Assembly (NCBI GenBank): GCA_013912105.1
Contig: JACERY010000001.1
Location: 1 to 64,000 of the forward strand
Length of the DNA: 64,000 nucleotides
Source: Acidimicrobiales bacterium
Lineage (GTDB): Bacteria > Actinomycetota > Acidimicrobiia > Acidimicrobiales > UBA8592
Reading direction: 5' to 3'
The notes under the pieces were generated by a model, which was not told where the DNA came from, ran no database searches, and worked only from the letters and a program-made list of their open reading frames with translations. Shown in pieces: positions 9,515 through 19,341 of the stretch (its first letter is position 1; every line of letters begins with the position of its first letter). The position numbers were made by a program, and so were the translations under genes.

Positions 9515-11131
9515 CTAAATAACTCTGTCGTTATCTGAATGCAAAAGTCCATAGACGATTGCATCCACGAGCGCTTGCCAACTTGCTTCAATAATATTTT
9601 CTGAAACTCCTATGGTTGTCCATATTTCTTCACCATTAGTGCTGTCGATTAGAACACGAGTAATTGCTCCAGTTCCCTTTTCGGTATCAAGGACACGTAC
9701 TTTATAATCAACGAGCGATATTCCTTCTAGTTCTGGATAGTTTCTAAGAAGAACAGAACGTAATGCTGTATCAATTGCATTAACCGGGCCATTTCCGTCC
9801 CCTAACCCCACTAGCCTTTGGCCTTTAACGTTTAAATCCACTACTGCACGTGTATCTACGTCAACAGCTATCTCATTCCAAGCACGGCTTCCGGAACCTA
9901 CATGATTCATGTCAACATGAAATTTGTCTACTTTAAAGAAATCTTGCACCCATCCGCTTGCACCACGCATCAAAAGTTCTAAAGATGCATCGGCTACTTC
10001 AAAGTGGTATCCCTCGTATTCAAGTTTTTTTAGTGTTTCAACAACGTCACCGAGTATTTTTCCATCCAGATCGATACCTATTTCTTTGGCTTTAAGTTCA
10101 AGTGTTGAACGGCCCGCCATTTCTGAAACAAGAAAACGTGTACCGTTGCCTATCTCATCAGGAGGGATATGTTCGTATGCGTCTGGCCTTCTAGAAATTG
10201 CACTGACATGGAGGCCTGCTTTATGCGCAAAGGCTGAAGTACCTGTGTATGGCTGTTGTGGATTAAGTGTTATGTTAACTAACTCCGCTACGTGGTGGCT
10301 GACAGGGGTAAGTAAATTAAGTCGGTTCTCGGGTATTGTTTGTATTCCCATTTTTAGAGTGAGATTTGCAATAATCGCAATCAGGTCACAGTTCCCAGTG
10401 CGCTCCCCGTAACCATTAATAGTCCCCTGCACTTGTATAGCTCCCGCCGAAACGCCAGCGAGTGCATTTGCTACACCGCACCCAGTGTCATTGTGCAAGT
10501 GAACTCCAATGCCAGTATCTAGATGAGAAGTAACCGCTTCAACTGCGTTAGCTACGTCATGAGGCAATGAGCCTCCATTTGTATCGCAAAGAATTAACCG
10601 TTCAGCCCCTGCTATAGATGCAGCCTCAAGAACTCGAAGTGAGAATTCAGGATTATTTTTAAAACCGTCAAAAAAATGTTCAGCATCGAAAAAGACTCTT
10701 TTGCCATTCGCTACAAGATATTCGACGGAATCAGCAACCATTGCGACACCTTCATCAAGTGTGGTTTGTAACGCTTCAGTTACGTGATAGTCCCAACATT
10801 TGCCAACGATACAAACTACTCCTGTGTTGGCTGAAATTAGATTTGCTAACGTTTGGTCCTGATCAACTTTTCCTTTTGCTCGTCTTGTGGAACCGAAAGC
10901 AACAAATTGTGATGTTTTCAGATGAAGTTCTCTTTGCGCTCTTTCAAAAAATTCATCGTCTTTAGGGTTTGCTCCAGGCCAACCTCCCTCTATGTAATGA
11001 ACACCGAGGAGATCTAGTTGTTCTGCTATTCGTAACTTATCTTCAACAGTAAGTGAGATACCTTCAAGCTGACTTCCATCGCGGAGCGTTGTGTCATATA
11101 TCTCTACTGACTTTGGAGGCGTAGCCGGCAT
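9515..11131 (-). CDS. cimA: (R)-citramalate synthase
   Basis: EIYDTTLRDGSQLEGIS, GVHLHNDTGCGVANALAG, NGYGERTGNCDL; two-domain 538-aa length with regulatory C-terminus. Confidence 0.92.
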   Translation of the reverse strand: MPATPPKSVEIYDTTLRDGSQLEGISLTVEDKLRIAEQLDLLGVHYIEGGWPGANPKDDEFFERAQRELHLKTSQFVAFGSTRRAKGKVDQDQTLANLISANTGVVCIVGKCWDYHVTEALQTTLDEGVAMVADSVEYLVANGKRVFFDAEHFFDGFKNNPEFSLRVLEAASIAGAERLILCDTNGGSLPHDVANAVEAVTSHLDTGIGVHLHNDTGCGVANALAGVSAGAIQVQGTINGYGERTGNCDLIAIIANLTLKMGIQTIPENRLNLLTPVSHHVAELVNITLNPQQPYTGTSAFAHKAGLHVSAISRRPDAYEHIPPDEIGNGTRFLVSEMAGRSTLELKAKEIGIDLDGKILGDVVETLKKLEYEGYHFEVADASLELLMRGASGWVQDFFKVDKFHVDMNHVGSGSRAWNEIAVDVDTRAVVDLNVKGQRLVGLGDGNGPVNAIDTALRSVLLRNYPELEGISLVDYKVRVLDTEKGTGAITRVLIDSTNGEEIWTTIGVSENIIEASWQALVDAIVYGLLHSDNDRVI

Positions 11132-12045
11132 TAAACAACCTCACACCAGTGAGAATAATCTGAATTCTTACCTCGAACTGTTTCGGCATACAGTTCTGCG
11201 ACCTTTTGTGTTATTGGTCCAGGACATGGAACAGGACGGTCATCTACGCTATTAACAGCACTAACTTCGGCTGCAGTTCCAACAACAAAAATTTCGTCCG
11301 CTGTATAAAGATCTGAACGCGCTAAGGCCTCAAAAGTAACTTCATAGCCTAAATCTCTAACAAAGGACATAATTGTATGTTGGGTTATCCCTTCCAAGGC
11401 ACCTGAAACAAGTGGCGGGGTCATAATCTTCCCGTTCCGACATACGAAAAGATTCTCACCGGAGCATTCAGCGACTAATCCTTCTTTGTTAAGCATAATG
11501 GCTTCGTCATAACCGGCTTGTAAAGCTTCCATTTTTGCGAGAGTGGAGTTTGCATAGTTCCCAGTCGTTTTTGAGGCTGGGGGCATGATGTTGTGATCAT
11601 GGCGCACCCAAGAGGATATTTTCATTCGAACGCCTTTAGTTGCAGCGTCTTCTCCCAAGTAAGCCCCCCATGGCCAGCATGCAATCGCAACATCTACTTT
11701 ACAATCCGTAGTTGCAAGGCCCATTTCTCCATACCCATAATATGCGATTGGACGAATATAGCAGCTAGCCAATCCAGATTCTCTGACTACTTGTTTTGCA
11801 GCTTCTTGAAGCTCTTCGGAACTATATGGCATTGGAATAGCCAGAATTTTTGCCGAGTTCATAAGCCTATCCATGTGTTCTGTAAGCCGAAATATTGCTG
11901 GTCCCTCTGCTGTCTCATAGGCGCGGATACCCTCGAAGATCCCGGTTCCGTAGTGAAGAGTGTGCGTTAGAACATGTATTTTGGCTTCTTCCCAAGGGAT
12001 TAACTCTCCATTCATCCAGATACTTTTTGTTGGTTCTATTGGCAT
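11131..12045 (-). CDS. ilvE: Branched-chain amino acid aminotransferase
   Basis: HTLHYGTGIFEGIRAYET, NLFVCRNGKIMTPPL; start/stop overlap with cimA (TAATG). Confidence 0.93.
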   Translation of the reverse strand: MPIEPTKSIWMNGELIPWEEAKIHVLTHTLHYGTGIFEGIRAYETAEGPAIFRLTEHMDRLMNSAKILAIPMPYSSEELQEAAKQVVRESGLASCYIRPIAYYGYGEMGLATTDCKVDVAIACWPWGAYLGEDAATKGVRMKISSWVRHDHNIMPPASKTTGNYANSTLAKMEALQAGYDEAIMLNKEGLVAECSGENLFVCRNGKIMTPPLVSGALEGITQHTIMSFVRDLGYEVTFEALARSDLYTADEIFVVGTAAEVSAVNSVDDRPVPCPGPITQKVAELYAETVRGKNSDYSHWCEVV

Positions 12046-12058
12046 TTGCGCACCTTCT

Positions 12059-13057
12059 CTATTTCTCTACTAAATTGGCGATAGCTTCACCAATTTGGCT
12101 TGTTGTTCCATTTTGCGTTTCGGGGTTAGCACATGCTTGCTCTATCTTTTGTGCTGCTTCAGTTTCATTAAGAAAATTAAGCATTAAAGCTCCACTCAAT
12201 ATTGCGGCAGTCGGGTTTGCCTGCCCTGTTCCTACGATATCGGGTGCGGAACCATGAACCGGTTCAAACATTGAAGGAGAATTACGTTCCGGATTTAGAT
12301 TTGCGGAGCAGGCGAGGCCGATACCGCCTGAAACTGCTCCCCCCAAATCTGTAAGAATATCCCCAAATAAGTTATCTGTGACGATGACGTCATATCGTTG
12401 TGGATCTTGCACCATATAAATACAAGCTGCGTCAACGTGATTATATTCAGTTTGAACTTCTGGAAAATCGCGTGCCACTTCCTCAAATGTCCTTTCCCAA
12501 AGGTCACCAGAGAAAGTCAGTACGTTTGTTTTGTGAACGAGAGTCAAATGTCTTCGGTCACGACTTTGTGCGAGACTAAAAGCAAAACGAATGCATCTTT
12601 CAACTCCATGCCTAGTGTTGACTGACCCTTGCGTAGCTATCTCGTTAGGAGTATTTCTTCTGAGGAACCCTCCTTCGCCCGCATATGTTCCCTCTGTGTT
12701 CTCGCGTATAACGGTAAAGTCATGTCCTAAATTTTCATCAGTTGCTGCAACAATAAACGGCCGTAAGTTGATATATAAGTCAAGCTCAAAACGCATTTTG
12801 AGCAACAAACCACGCTCTATAACTCCTGGAGGTACTTCTGGGGTTCCTACAGCGCCCAAATAAAGTGCATCTAAGCCCTTCCATTCTTGGAGAATTGATT
12901 CTGGAAGAATTGTTTCGTCTTTAAGATATCGCGCCCCGCCTAGGTCATATTCGTAAAGGTCTAGTTTAACACCAGCGGCTTGGATGACTTTCAGGCCCTC
13001 TTTGATTACTTCGGGACCTATCCCGTCTCCTCCAATTACTCCTATTTTGTGGACCAC
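12059..13057 (-). CDS. leuB: 3-isopropylmalate dehydrogenase
   Basis: IGVIGGDGIGPEVIKEG, YDVIVTDNLFGDILTDLGG, EPVHGSAPDI. Confidence 0.93.
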   Translation of the reverse strand: MVHKIGVIGGDGIGPEVIKEGLKVIQAAGVKLDLYEYDLGGARYLKDETILPESILQEWKGLDALYLGAVGTPEVPPGVIERGLLLKMRFELDLYINLRPFIVAATDENLGHDFTVIRENTEGTYAGEGGFLRRNTPNEIATQGSVNTRHGVERCIRFAFSLAQSRDRRHLTLVHKTNVLTFSGDLWERTFEEVARDFPEVQTEYNHVDAACIYMVQDPQRYDVIVTDNLFGDILTDLGGAVSGGIGLACSANLNPERNSPSMFEPVHGSAPDIVGTGQANPTAAILSGALMLNFLNETEAAQKIEQACANPETQNGTTSQIGEAIANLVEK

Positions 13058-13212
13058 GTCATCTCCTCACTGGTTTATTTCTTCTTTTAGTATCTTCTAT
13101 TCTTCTTTGTTTTCCTAAACATGAAAGAAATATGTTAGTTACGTTTTTTGTTTCTTTAGTCTCGCAGCTAAATTCCGAATCGCAAACGCTAAAACAAAGG
13201 TAGCCTTTTGCT

Positions 13213-13680
13213 ATGGCACAAGTACAGAAACTTTCACAAGCAGCTTACGACCGATTACAGAACGAGCTATCTACTCTAACAACTACAGGAAGAATTGATA
13301 TCGCTCGTAAGATTGAAACAGCTCGAGAGTTAGGTGATCTTTCTGAGAACGGCGATTATCATGCTGCGAAAGAAGAACAAGGCAAGATGGAAGGTCGCAT
13401 CGCCCATCTGTCATCAATTCTTGAAAATGCCGAAATCGTTGAGGAATCTTCAGGCGGTGACACAGTCCGAGCAGGATCAATAGTTTCAATTCAGTATGTA
13501 GGTGATGACGAGGTAGAAAAATATCTTTTGGGTTCAATCGAAGAAAGAGTCGAAAATACTGAGGTTGTATCACCGACATCTCCGCTAGGTGAAGCTCTTA
13601 TAGATAGCAAAATCAATGATGTCGTTGAGTACGAGGCTCCAGGTGGTGTTCTGAAAGTTAAAGTAATAGGGATTGAATAA
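13213..13680 (+). CDS. greA: Transcription elongation factor GreA
   Basis: IETARELGDLSENGDYHAAKEEQGKMEGRI. Confidence 0.96.
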   Translation: MAQVQKLSQAAYDRLQNELSTLTTTGRIDIARKIETARELGDLSENGDYHAAKEEQGKMEGRIAHLSSILENAEIVEESSGGDTVRAGSIVSIQYVGDDEVEKYLLGSIEERVENTEVVSPTSPLGEALIDSKINDVVEYEAPGGVLKVKVIGIE

Positions 13681-13726
13681 CCACCTATACCTAACTAAAG
13701 ACCTTTTTTAGGGAAAACTCTATTCC

Positions 13727-14434
13727 ATGGAATCTAAAGACCAATTTGATAAATCAACGGACGAATCAACAGATGAATTATTTACAGTTTCTGAAACTGA
13801 ACTGAAATCCAATAATCCAGATAACGAACTCCTCTACCCCTCTGCTGCTGAGGAAGACACGTCGGGTAAACAGCTAGATCCCCTTACTAAAGGTAAGGCC
13901 CTATACCCAACTAAACCAGTCATGAAACCAGCCCCGATCAACAGACCTCAAGCGACTGATCAGGCAGCGCGCGATCAACGGAACCGTTCGAAACCTAGAA
14001 AGGGTCAGCCAACAAATTATTATCATCCAAATGACTATTATTTAGGCACTGATTGGCCCAGACTAATCATTGGAACACTTGCATCTTTGATTTTGCTTGT
14101 TGCTATTGGCTTTCTAGCTTTATTCTTATTTGACAGTTTTGATAATGAATCTGAAACAAACCAAATTGTTTCATCCCCTAATTCAGAAATAACTATTATT
14201 GATGCTTTTGCATGTGCTGGCGATAATCAAATTAAGAAACAAATCTCTTCTCTACCCTCTGCTCTATTGAGTGGGAAAAATGCAGCAGGAACATGGGTAG
14301 CATTCCGAGACCCAGATTCCCCTTCCACACAGCTATGGGCAAGAGCTAGTGATTTACCATACGATGATCTCACCAATCTAGAGATTGTTAGTTGTGAGAA
14401 TTCTTCGGAAACCGAAATCGTCACTGATAGCTAA
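13727..14434 (+). CDS. Single-pass membrane protein with extracytoplasmic domain, unknown function
   Basis: Polar N-terminus, one TM ([23 protein letters not shown]), about 80-aa C-terminal domain with two Cys. Confidence 0.65.
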   Translation: MESKDQFDKSTDESTDELFTVSETELKSNNPDNELLYPSAAEEDTSGKQLDPLTKGKALYPTKPVMKPAPINRPQATDQAARDQRNRSKPRKGQPTNYYHPNDYYLGTDWPRLIIGTLASLILLVAIGFLALFLFDSFDNESETNQIVSSPNSEITIIDAFACAGDNQIKKQISSLPSALLSGKNAAGTWVAFRDPDSPSTQLWARASDLPYDDLTNLEIVSCENSSETEIVTDS

Positions 14435-14474
14435 ACGCTCTCTTCTAGGTAAACTAAAACGGCAAGGGAGCGTC

Positions 14475-15872
14475 GTGGGTAAAACTTTAAGTGAAAAAAT
14501 TTGGGACCATCATGTAGTTCGTTCAGGTGGCGGTTTACCTGACTTGCTTTATATTGACCTCCACTTAGTACATGAGGTTACTTCGCCACAAGCATTTGAT
14601 GGGCTGCGTCTAAATGGTAGGAAAGTTCGGAGACCTGACTTAACCATAGCTACAGAAGACCACAACGTTCCTACTGAAAACATTGATAAACCAATTGAAG
14701 ACGAAATTAGTTTGAAACAAATTCAGACTCTACGAAATAATACTAAAGAGTTCGGAATAACGAACTATCCCATGGGCGATGCAAACCAAGGTATTGTGCA
14801 TGTTATTGGCCCAGAGTTAGGACTAACACAGCCAGGCATGACAGTTGTTTGTGGAGATAGTCACACATCAACACATGGAGCTTTTGGGGCTCTAGCCTTT
14901 GGGATAGGAACGAGTGAGGTGGAGCATGTCTTAGCAACGCAAACGTTACCTCAGCCTCAGCAAGAAACTATGTCCATTACTATTAACGGCGAACTACCTT
15001 CGGGTTCGTCAGCTAAAGATGTAGTGTTAGCTGTTTTAGCTGAGGTAGGAACTGGTGGCGGCATCGGGGCGATAGCAGAATTCCGTGGATCAGTAGTTGA
15101 AAACCTTTCTATGGAAGGAAGAATGACTTTGTGCAATATGGCTATTGAGTTTGGAGCCAAAGCAGGGTTGATCGCTCCGGATCAAATTACATATGATTAT
15201 TTAAAAGGGCGAGAAAATTCTCCTACTGAAAATCAATGGAAAGAAGCTACCCAATTCTGGGATAGTCTCAAAACAGACGAAGATGCTATTTTCGACCGTG
15301 AAATAGTCCTCGATGGTAGTTTTATTACTCCTCAAATCACATGGGGAACAAATCCCGGCCAGGTAATTCCTGTTTCAGGTAGCATTCCTGAACCCCACGA
15401 TTTTGAAGACCCTGCTGAACGTGAAGCTGCAGAACGAGCTCTAGAATATATGGGGTTGACCGCAGGAACAAAGATTCGTGATATCGCTGTTGATACAGTC
15501 TTTATTGGCAGTTGCACAAATAGCAGGATTGAAGATTTACGATCAGCAGCCGAGGTTGTAAAAGGCAAAAAGGTGGCGAAAGGAGTTCGTACTCTTGTCG
15601 TCCCCGGATCTAGACGAGTAAAGGAAGCTGCTGAGAAAGAAGGACTCCATGAAATTTTCTTAGATAGCGGCTTTGACTGGAGAGAGCCTGGTTGTTCAAT
15701 GTGTTTAGCTATGAATCCAGACAAACTCTCTGTTGGTGAACGTTCTGCAAGTACTAGCAATCGAAATTTTGAAGGGCGTCAAGGCCGAGGTGGCAGAACA
15801 CATTTGGTTTCACCTCGTGTTGCTGCAGCGAGTGCAATAGCAGGCTATTTCGCTACCCCTGAGGAACTTTAA
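14475..15872 (+). CDS. leuC: 3-isopropylmalate dehydratase large subunit
   Basis: [63 protein letters not shown] at 14475 fits the family N-terminus better than the track start at 14385. Confidence 0.94.
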   Translation: MGKTLSEKIWDHHVVRSGGGLPDLLYIDLHLVHEVTSPQAFDGLRLNGRKVRRPDLTIATEDHNVPTENIDKPIEDEISLKQIQTLRNNTKEFGITNYPMGDANQGIVHVIGPELGLTQPGMTVVCGDSHTSTHGAFGALAFGIGTSEVEHVLATQTLPQPQQETMSITINGELPSGSSAKDVVLAVLAEVGTGGGIGAIAEFRGSVVENLSMEGRMTLCNMAIEFGAKAGLIAPDQITYDYLKGRENSPTENQWKEATQFWDSLKTDEDAIFDREIVLDGSFITPQITWGTNPGQVIPVSGSIPEPHDFEDPAEREAAERALEYMGLTAGTKIRDIAVDTVFIGSCTNSRIEDLRSAAEVVKGKKVAKGVRTLVVPGSRRVKEAAEKEGLHEIFLDSGFDWREPGCSMCLAMNPDKLSVGERSASTSNRNFEGRQGRGGRTHLVSPRVAAASAIAGYFATPEEL

Positions 15873-16468
15873 TGAAACCAGTAAGAATCATAGAAGGCAC
15901 AGCGGTCCCTTTGGACAGATCTGATGTAGACACTGACCAGATCATCCCAAGTGATTGGCTGAAGCGTGTAGAGAGAACAGGATTTGAGAAGGGATTATTC
16001 TCAGAATGGCGCGATGACCAAAGTTTTATTCTCAACGATGAATCTTACGCTAGTGCTCGAATTCTTATAGCTGGCCCAAATTTTGGAACAGGGTCTTCCA
16101 GAGAGCACGCTGTCTGGGCTATCCAACAAGCGGGGTTTGATGCCGTTATTTCACCTCGATTTGGTCCAATATTCCGGAATAATGCAACAAAAAATGGGCT
16201 TGTGCCTATAGAGATAGACTCTGAAATCAACAAACGTTTAATCCTTGAAGTAACTGCAAATGCAGACCTTTTCTTTGCTATCGACATTGAAGAACGATCT
16301 CTAGAAGTTCCACAAATTAACCTGGCCATAAACTTTGAGCTTGAGGATTCTGTAAAGGAAAGATTTTTAAAAGGTCTTGACGATATCGGCATAACCTTAG
16401 ACCACTCCGACGCAATCAAAAACTTTGAGAACACACGCGGAGAATGGCTTCCTAGCCAAAGTGAATAG
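15872..16468 (+). CDS. leuD: 3-isopropylmalate dehydratase small subunit
   Basis: GTAVPLDRSDVDTDQIIPSDWLKR, GPNFGTGSSREHAVWAIQ. Confidence 0.95.
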   Translation: MKPVRIIEGTAVPLDRSDVDTDQIIPSDWLKRVERTGFEKGLFSEWRDDQSFILNDESYASARILIAGPNFGTGSSREHAVWAIQQAGFDAVISPRFGPIFRNNATKNGLVPIEIDSEINKRLILEVTANADLFFAIDIEERSLEVPQINLAINFELEDSVKERFLKGLDDIGITLDHSDAIKNFENTRGEWLPSQSE

Positions 16469-16542
16469 AAATACTTGAATTACTGGAACTAAATGCTCCT
16501 TGGATACGTCTGATGTGCATAATATCTTAGAGGGGAAATAAA

Positions 16543-18813
16543 ATGAAAAAAATTGTTGTGATTGCCGTGTTAACGGGGCTTTCTATAATTGCTTGTTCTA
16601 CCTCGGAGAGCTCCTTACAGTCCACCGGCACCGTTGATCTTCGCTCTGATGATATTCAACTTCTAAGCAACCTCATTCCCTTTGATGACTGCGATAATTT
16701 GCTTACGCACATTAAGGAAGAAGCTAGTGAAAGGGTGGGGCCTTACGGCCTGGATAACACTGGGTACCCTATTTGGATTGAAGGTGAAGTTTTACGATCA
16801 GAAGTTGCGATAGCGGAATCTGGGCCTTCCATTGCTATGCAAGAATCAACCGCTTCTGATTCAAGTTTTTCAGACTCATCTCAATCAGGAACGGTTGACT
16901 TTACTGGAACAAATGTTCAAGAATTAGGGGTAGATGAACCTGATATAATCAAGACAGACGGTGAACGAATACTTACCTTAACTAATGGAGTTCTTTCACT
17001 AATTGCAGTTAACAATGGAAATGGTTCCTTAACAGACCAATTGATTATTGGTGATGAATTCTATGGCTACGAGCTTTTTATCCACGATGACAGCGCTTTT
17101 CTTTTCGCGAACGGTGGAGGTTATTCTGTAATTCCGTTTGATTCTGAAGTTAACGACACCCCCCAAGGTTTTTATCAAGCTCAGGCCCAAATCGTTGAAG
17201 TTGATATATCTGACCCATTTAATCTTCGAATAACGAGCCAGATGACGATAGCCGGAAACTATTTAAGCGCTCGGTTAGTGGGGTCAACGATCCGTATGGC
17301 TATAAACAGTGCCCCAAACCAACTTGAGTGGGTTTACCCAAGTAATCCAGGTTCAGAAGAAAGAGCAACACGTTTTAACAAAGAACTTATCGCGGAATCA
17401 ACACTTGATGATTGGGTTCCGTCTTTTCAATTAATTTCAGATGCCTCAACAGAAACAGGACAACTTATCCCCTGCGATAAACTCCATAAACCAAATATAT
17501 TTTCTGGGTTTGATGTAGTTTCTGTATTGAGTTTTGATATCAACAGCGGATTAACATCTGGGGATGGTGTAGCGGTTTTCGCTGGTGGTCAGACAGTGTA
17601 TTCTTCTTCAGACCGGTTCTATATAGCGACAACCAAATGGGCTGATGCGGGCATGTCAGACGATGATTTCGAAATTTGGTCAGACTCATACAGTACTGAC
17701 GTTCATGCTTTCTCTATAAGCGTTAATAATCCTGCAGAATACGTTGCTTCTGGGAGTATTGATGGGACGCTGTTAAATCAATTCTCCATGGATGAGCACG
17801 ATGGGTACCTTCGAATCGTAACCACGACTGGATCTCCATGGAGTGAACAAAACCGAAGCGAATCGCAACTAGTTGTGATGGAAGAGCAAGGAGATTCTTT
17901 AATTCAGGTGGGTCAGGTCGGTGGATTAGGGAAAGGTGAATCATTATATTCAGTTCGGCTTTTGGATGACATTGGGTTCGCTGTCACCTTTCGACAAATC
18001 GACCCCTTCTACGTAATAGACTTAAACGATCCCTTAAACCCTGAAGTCGTTGGCGAGTTGAAGATTCCCGGATTTTCAACTTACCTGCATCCTATTGATG
18101 ACAATATTGTGCTTGGCATCGGGCAAAACGCTACCGAACAGGGAAGAATTTTGGGGTTAAAAGTTAGTTCCTTTGATGTCTCTAACCCCACAAACCCTTT
18201 TGAAACTTCCACATGGGTGCTTGACGATACTAATTCCTTTGCCGAATATGATCATAGAGCTTTCCAGATAAAGGACCGTTTAGCGGTTTTGCCAATTCAG
18301 AGTTGGTCAAATGACAATGGCGCTGTGCTCTTACAAATAGACACCAACGGCGAATTAACACAAAAAGGGCTTATTACACACGCAGCAACCGATAATGAAA
18401 AAACTACAGATTGCAAAATCTTAGATAGTGAGATTTTTATTGGCACCCAATTGGAATACCTCGCAGAAGATTTTCTTGAAGAAAGTGCACCTCATGTTCA
18501 ACTTTGCGGACCTAATGATGCAGGAGGATATGGATCTGACTATTGTGACATACTCCCTATCAATGAATTGCATAATTATGTTGGCGATTTAGCAGCAGAA
18601 GAAGTTCTCGAGATTATTGAAGCTAACCCTTCTGACCGGATTGAACAGTGCTGGCCGTCAGGACCCAGGTGGGACTTACAAGTTCAGCGTAGTCTCTTCA
18701 TTAATGATTCTCTTTGGACTATGAGTTGGAACCGTCTTCAGTCCAATGGAATAAGTGACGACGATGATCTGGGACAAACTCCTGTTATCTCAATTATCCC
18801 ACTTGATAACTAA
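16543..18813 (+). CDS. Beta-propeller domain lipoprotein (COG4880/PF09826-like)
   Basis: Lipobox MKKIVVIAVLTGLSIIAC; signature GTNVQELGVDEPDIIKTDGERILTLTNG; long secreted protein. Confidence 0.8.
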   Translation: MKKIVVIAVLTGLSIIACSTSESSLQSTGTVDLRSDDIQLLSNLIPFDDCDNLLTHIKEEASERVGPYGLDNTGYPIWIEGEVLRSEVAIAESGPSIAMQESTASDSSFSDSSQSGTVDFTGTNVQELGVDEPDIIKTDGERILTLTNGVLSLIAVNNGNGSLTDQLIIGDEFYGYELFIHDDSAFLFANGGGYSVIPFDSEVNDTPQGFYQAQAQIVEVDISDPFNLRITSQMTIAGNYLSARLVGSTIRMAINSAPNQLEWVYPSNPGSEERATRFNKELIAESTLDDWVPSFQLISDASTETGQLIPCDKLHKPNIFSGFDVVSVLSFDINSGLTSGDGVAVFAGGQTVYSSSDRFYIATTKWADAGMSDDDFEIWSDSYSTDVHAFSISVNNPAEYVASGSIDGTLLNQFSMDEHDGYLRIVTTTGSPWSEQNRSESQLVVMEEQGDSLIQVGQVGGLGKGESLYSVRLLDDIGFAVTFRQIDPFYVIDLNDPLNPEVVGELKIPGFSTYLHPIDDNIVLGIGQNATEQGRILGLKVSSFDVSNPTNPFETSTWVLDDTNSFAEYDHRAFQIKDRLAVLPIQSWSNDNGAVLLQIDTNGELTQKGLITHAATDNEKTTDCKILDSEIFIGTQLEYLAEDFLEESAPHVQLCGPNDAGGYGSDYCDILPINELHNYVGDLAAEEVLEIIEANPSDRIEQCWPSGPRWDLQVQRSLFINDSLWTMSWNRLQSNGISDDDDLGQTPVISIIPLDN

Positions 18814-18826
18814 CTGAGTAAAACTA

Positions 18827-18855
18827 ATGAATGCGCCTCCAAGAGGCGCATTCAT
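18827..18855. terminator. Perfect inverted repeat, probable terminator
   Basis: ATGAATGCGCCTC-CAA-GAGGCGCATTCAT, 13-bp stem and 3-nt loop just after the stop at 18813; no strong T-tract. Confidence 0.6.
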
Positions 18856-18945
18856 ATATGTCTCTCTTTCGAGAGCAAGGGTTGGGAGTTACACTATATC
18901 CGAATTTTTATTGTCGTCTTTGTTTGAACCTTCTAAGATATTTAT

Positions 18946-19329
18946 ATGAGAATTATCAAACGCATCCTCAAACTTGCTGTCATCACTGCAGTTGTGGGAG
19001 CTTTAGTATCCTGGCTCCGTAGCCGCTCTTCGGAAGAGAATGAAGATTCTGAAGAAGAAGATCTACCTTGGCCGCCAATTCACACTACTGAGCCCGACAG
19101 CGCTTCTAAAGTGGTTGAACCCAATGATGGAAGTCCAGTAGAACCAAGAGAGTGGCTTTCTTGCGATGAGAGCGGCAACTGCCCTGAATCTCACCCTATA
19201 AAAGCTAAAGACAGCAGTGGCCTTTACCATATTCCTGGCGGAAATATCTACGAACGAACAATACCGGACCGGTGTTATGCAACTATAGAAGCCGCCGAGG
19301 CTGATGGTTATCGACAGTCTCAACGATAA
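18946..19329 (+). CDS. Small hypothetical protein with N-terminal hydrophobic segment, acidic
   Basis: 127-aa ORF MRIIKRILKLAVITAVVGALVSWLRSR...; C-terminal YHIPGGNIYERTIPDRCYATIEAAEADGYRQSQR. Confidence 0.65.
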   Translation: MRIIKRILKLAVITAVVGALVSWLRSRSSEENEDSEEEDLPWPPIHTTEPDSASKVVEPNDGSPVEPREWLSCDESGNCPESHPIKAKDSSGLYHIPGGNIYERTIPDRCYATIEAAEADGYRQSQR

Positions 19330-19341
19330 GTTTTCAATTCT

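Noticed and set aside
9924-10412. 162-aa plus-strand ORF antisense to cimA, and many similar antisense ORFs throughout the track (e.g. 15332-15760, 42022-42825, 56699-57247)
   Set aside because: All lie opposite strongly recognisable conserved genes and show Ser/Pro/Thr-rich antisense composition
12295-12507. 70-aa ORF within leuB
   Set aside because: Alternative frame inside a conserved gene
14227-14475. Apparent overlap of the leuC ORF with the upstream membrane protein gene
   Set aside because: Artefact of the track start; GTG at 14475 removes the overlap and matches the LeuC N-terminus
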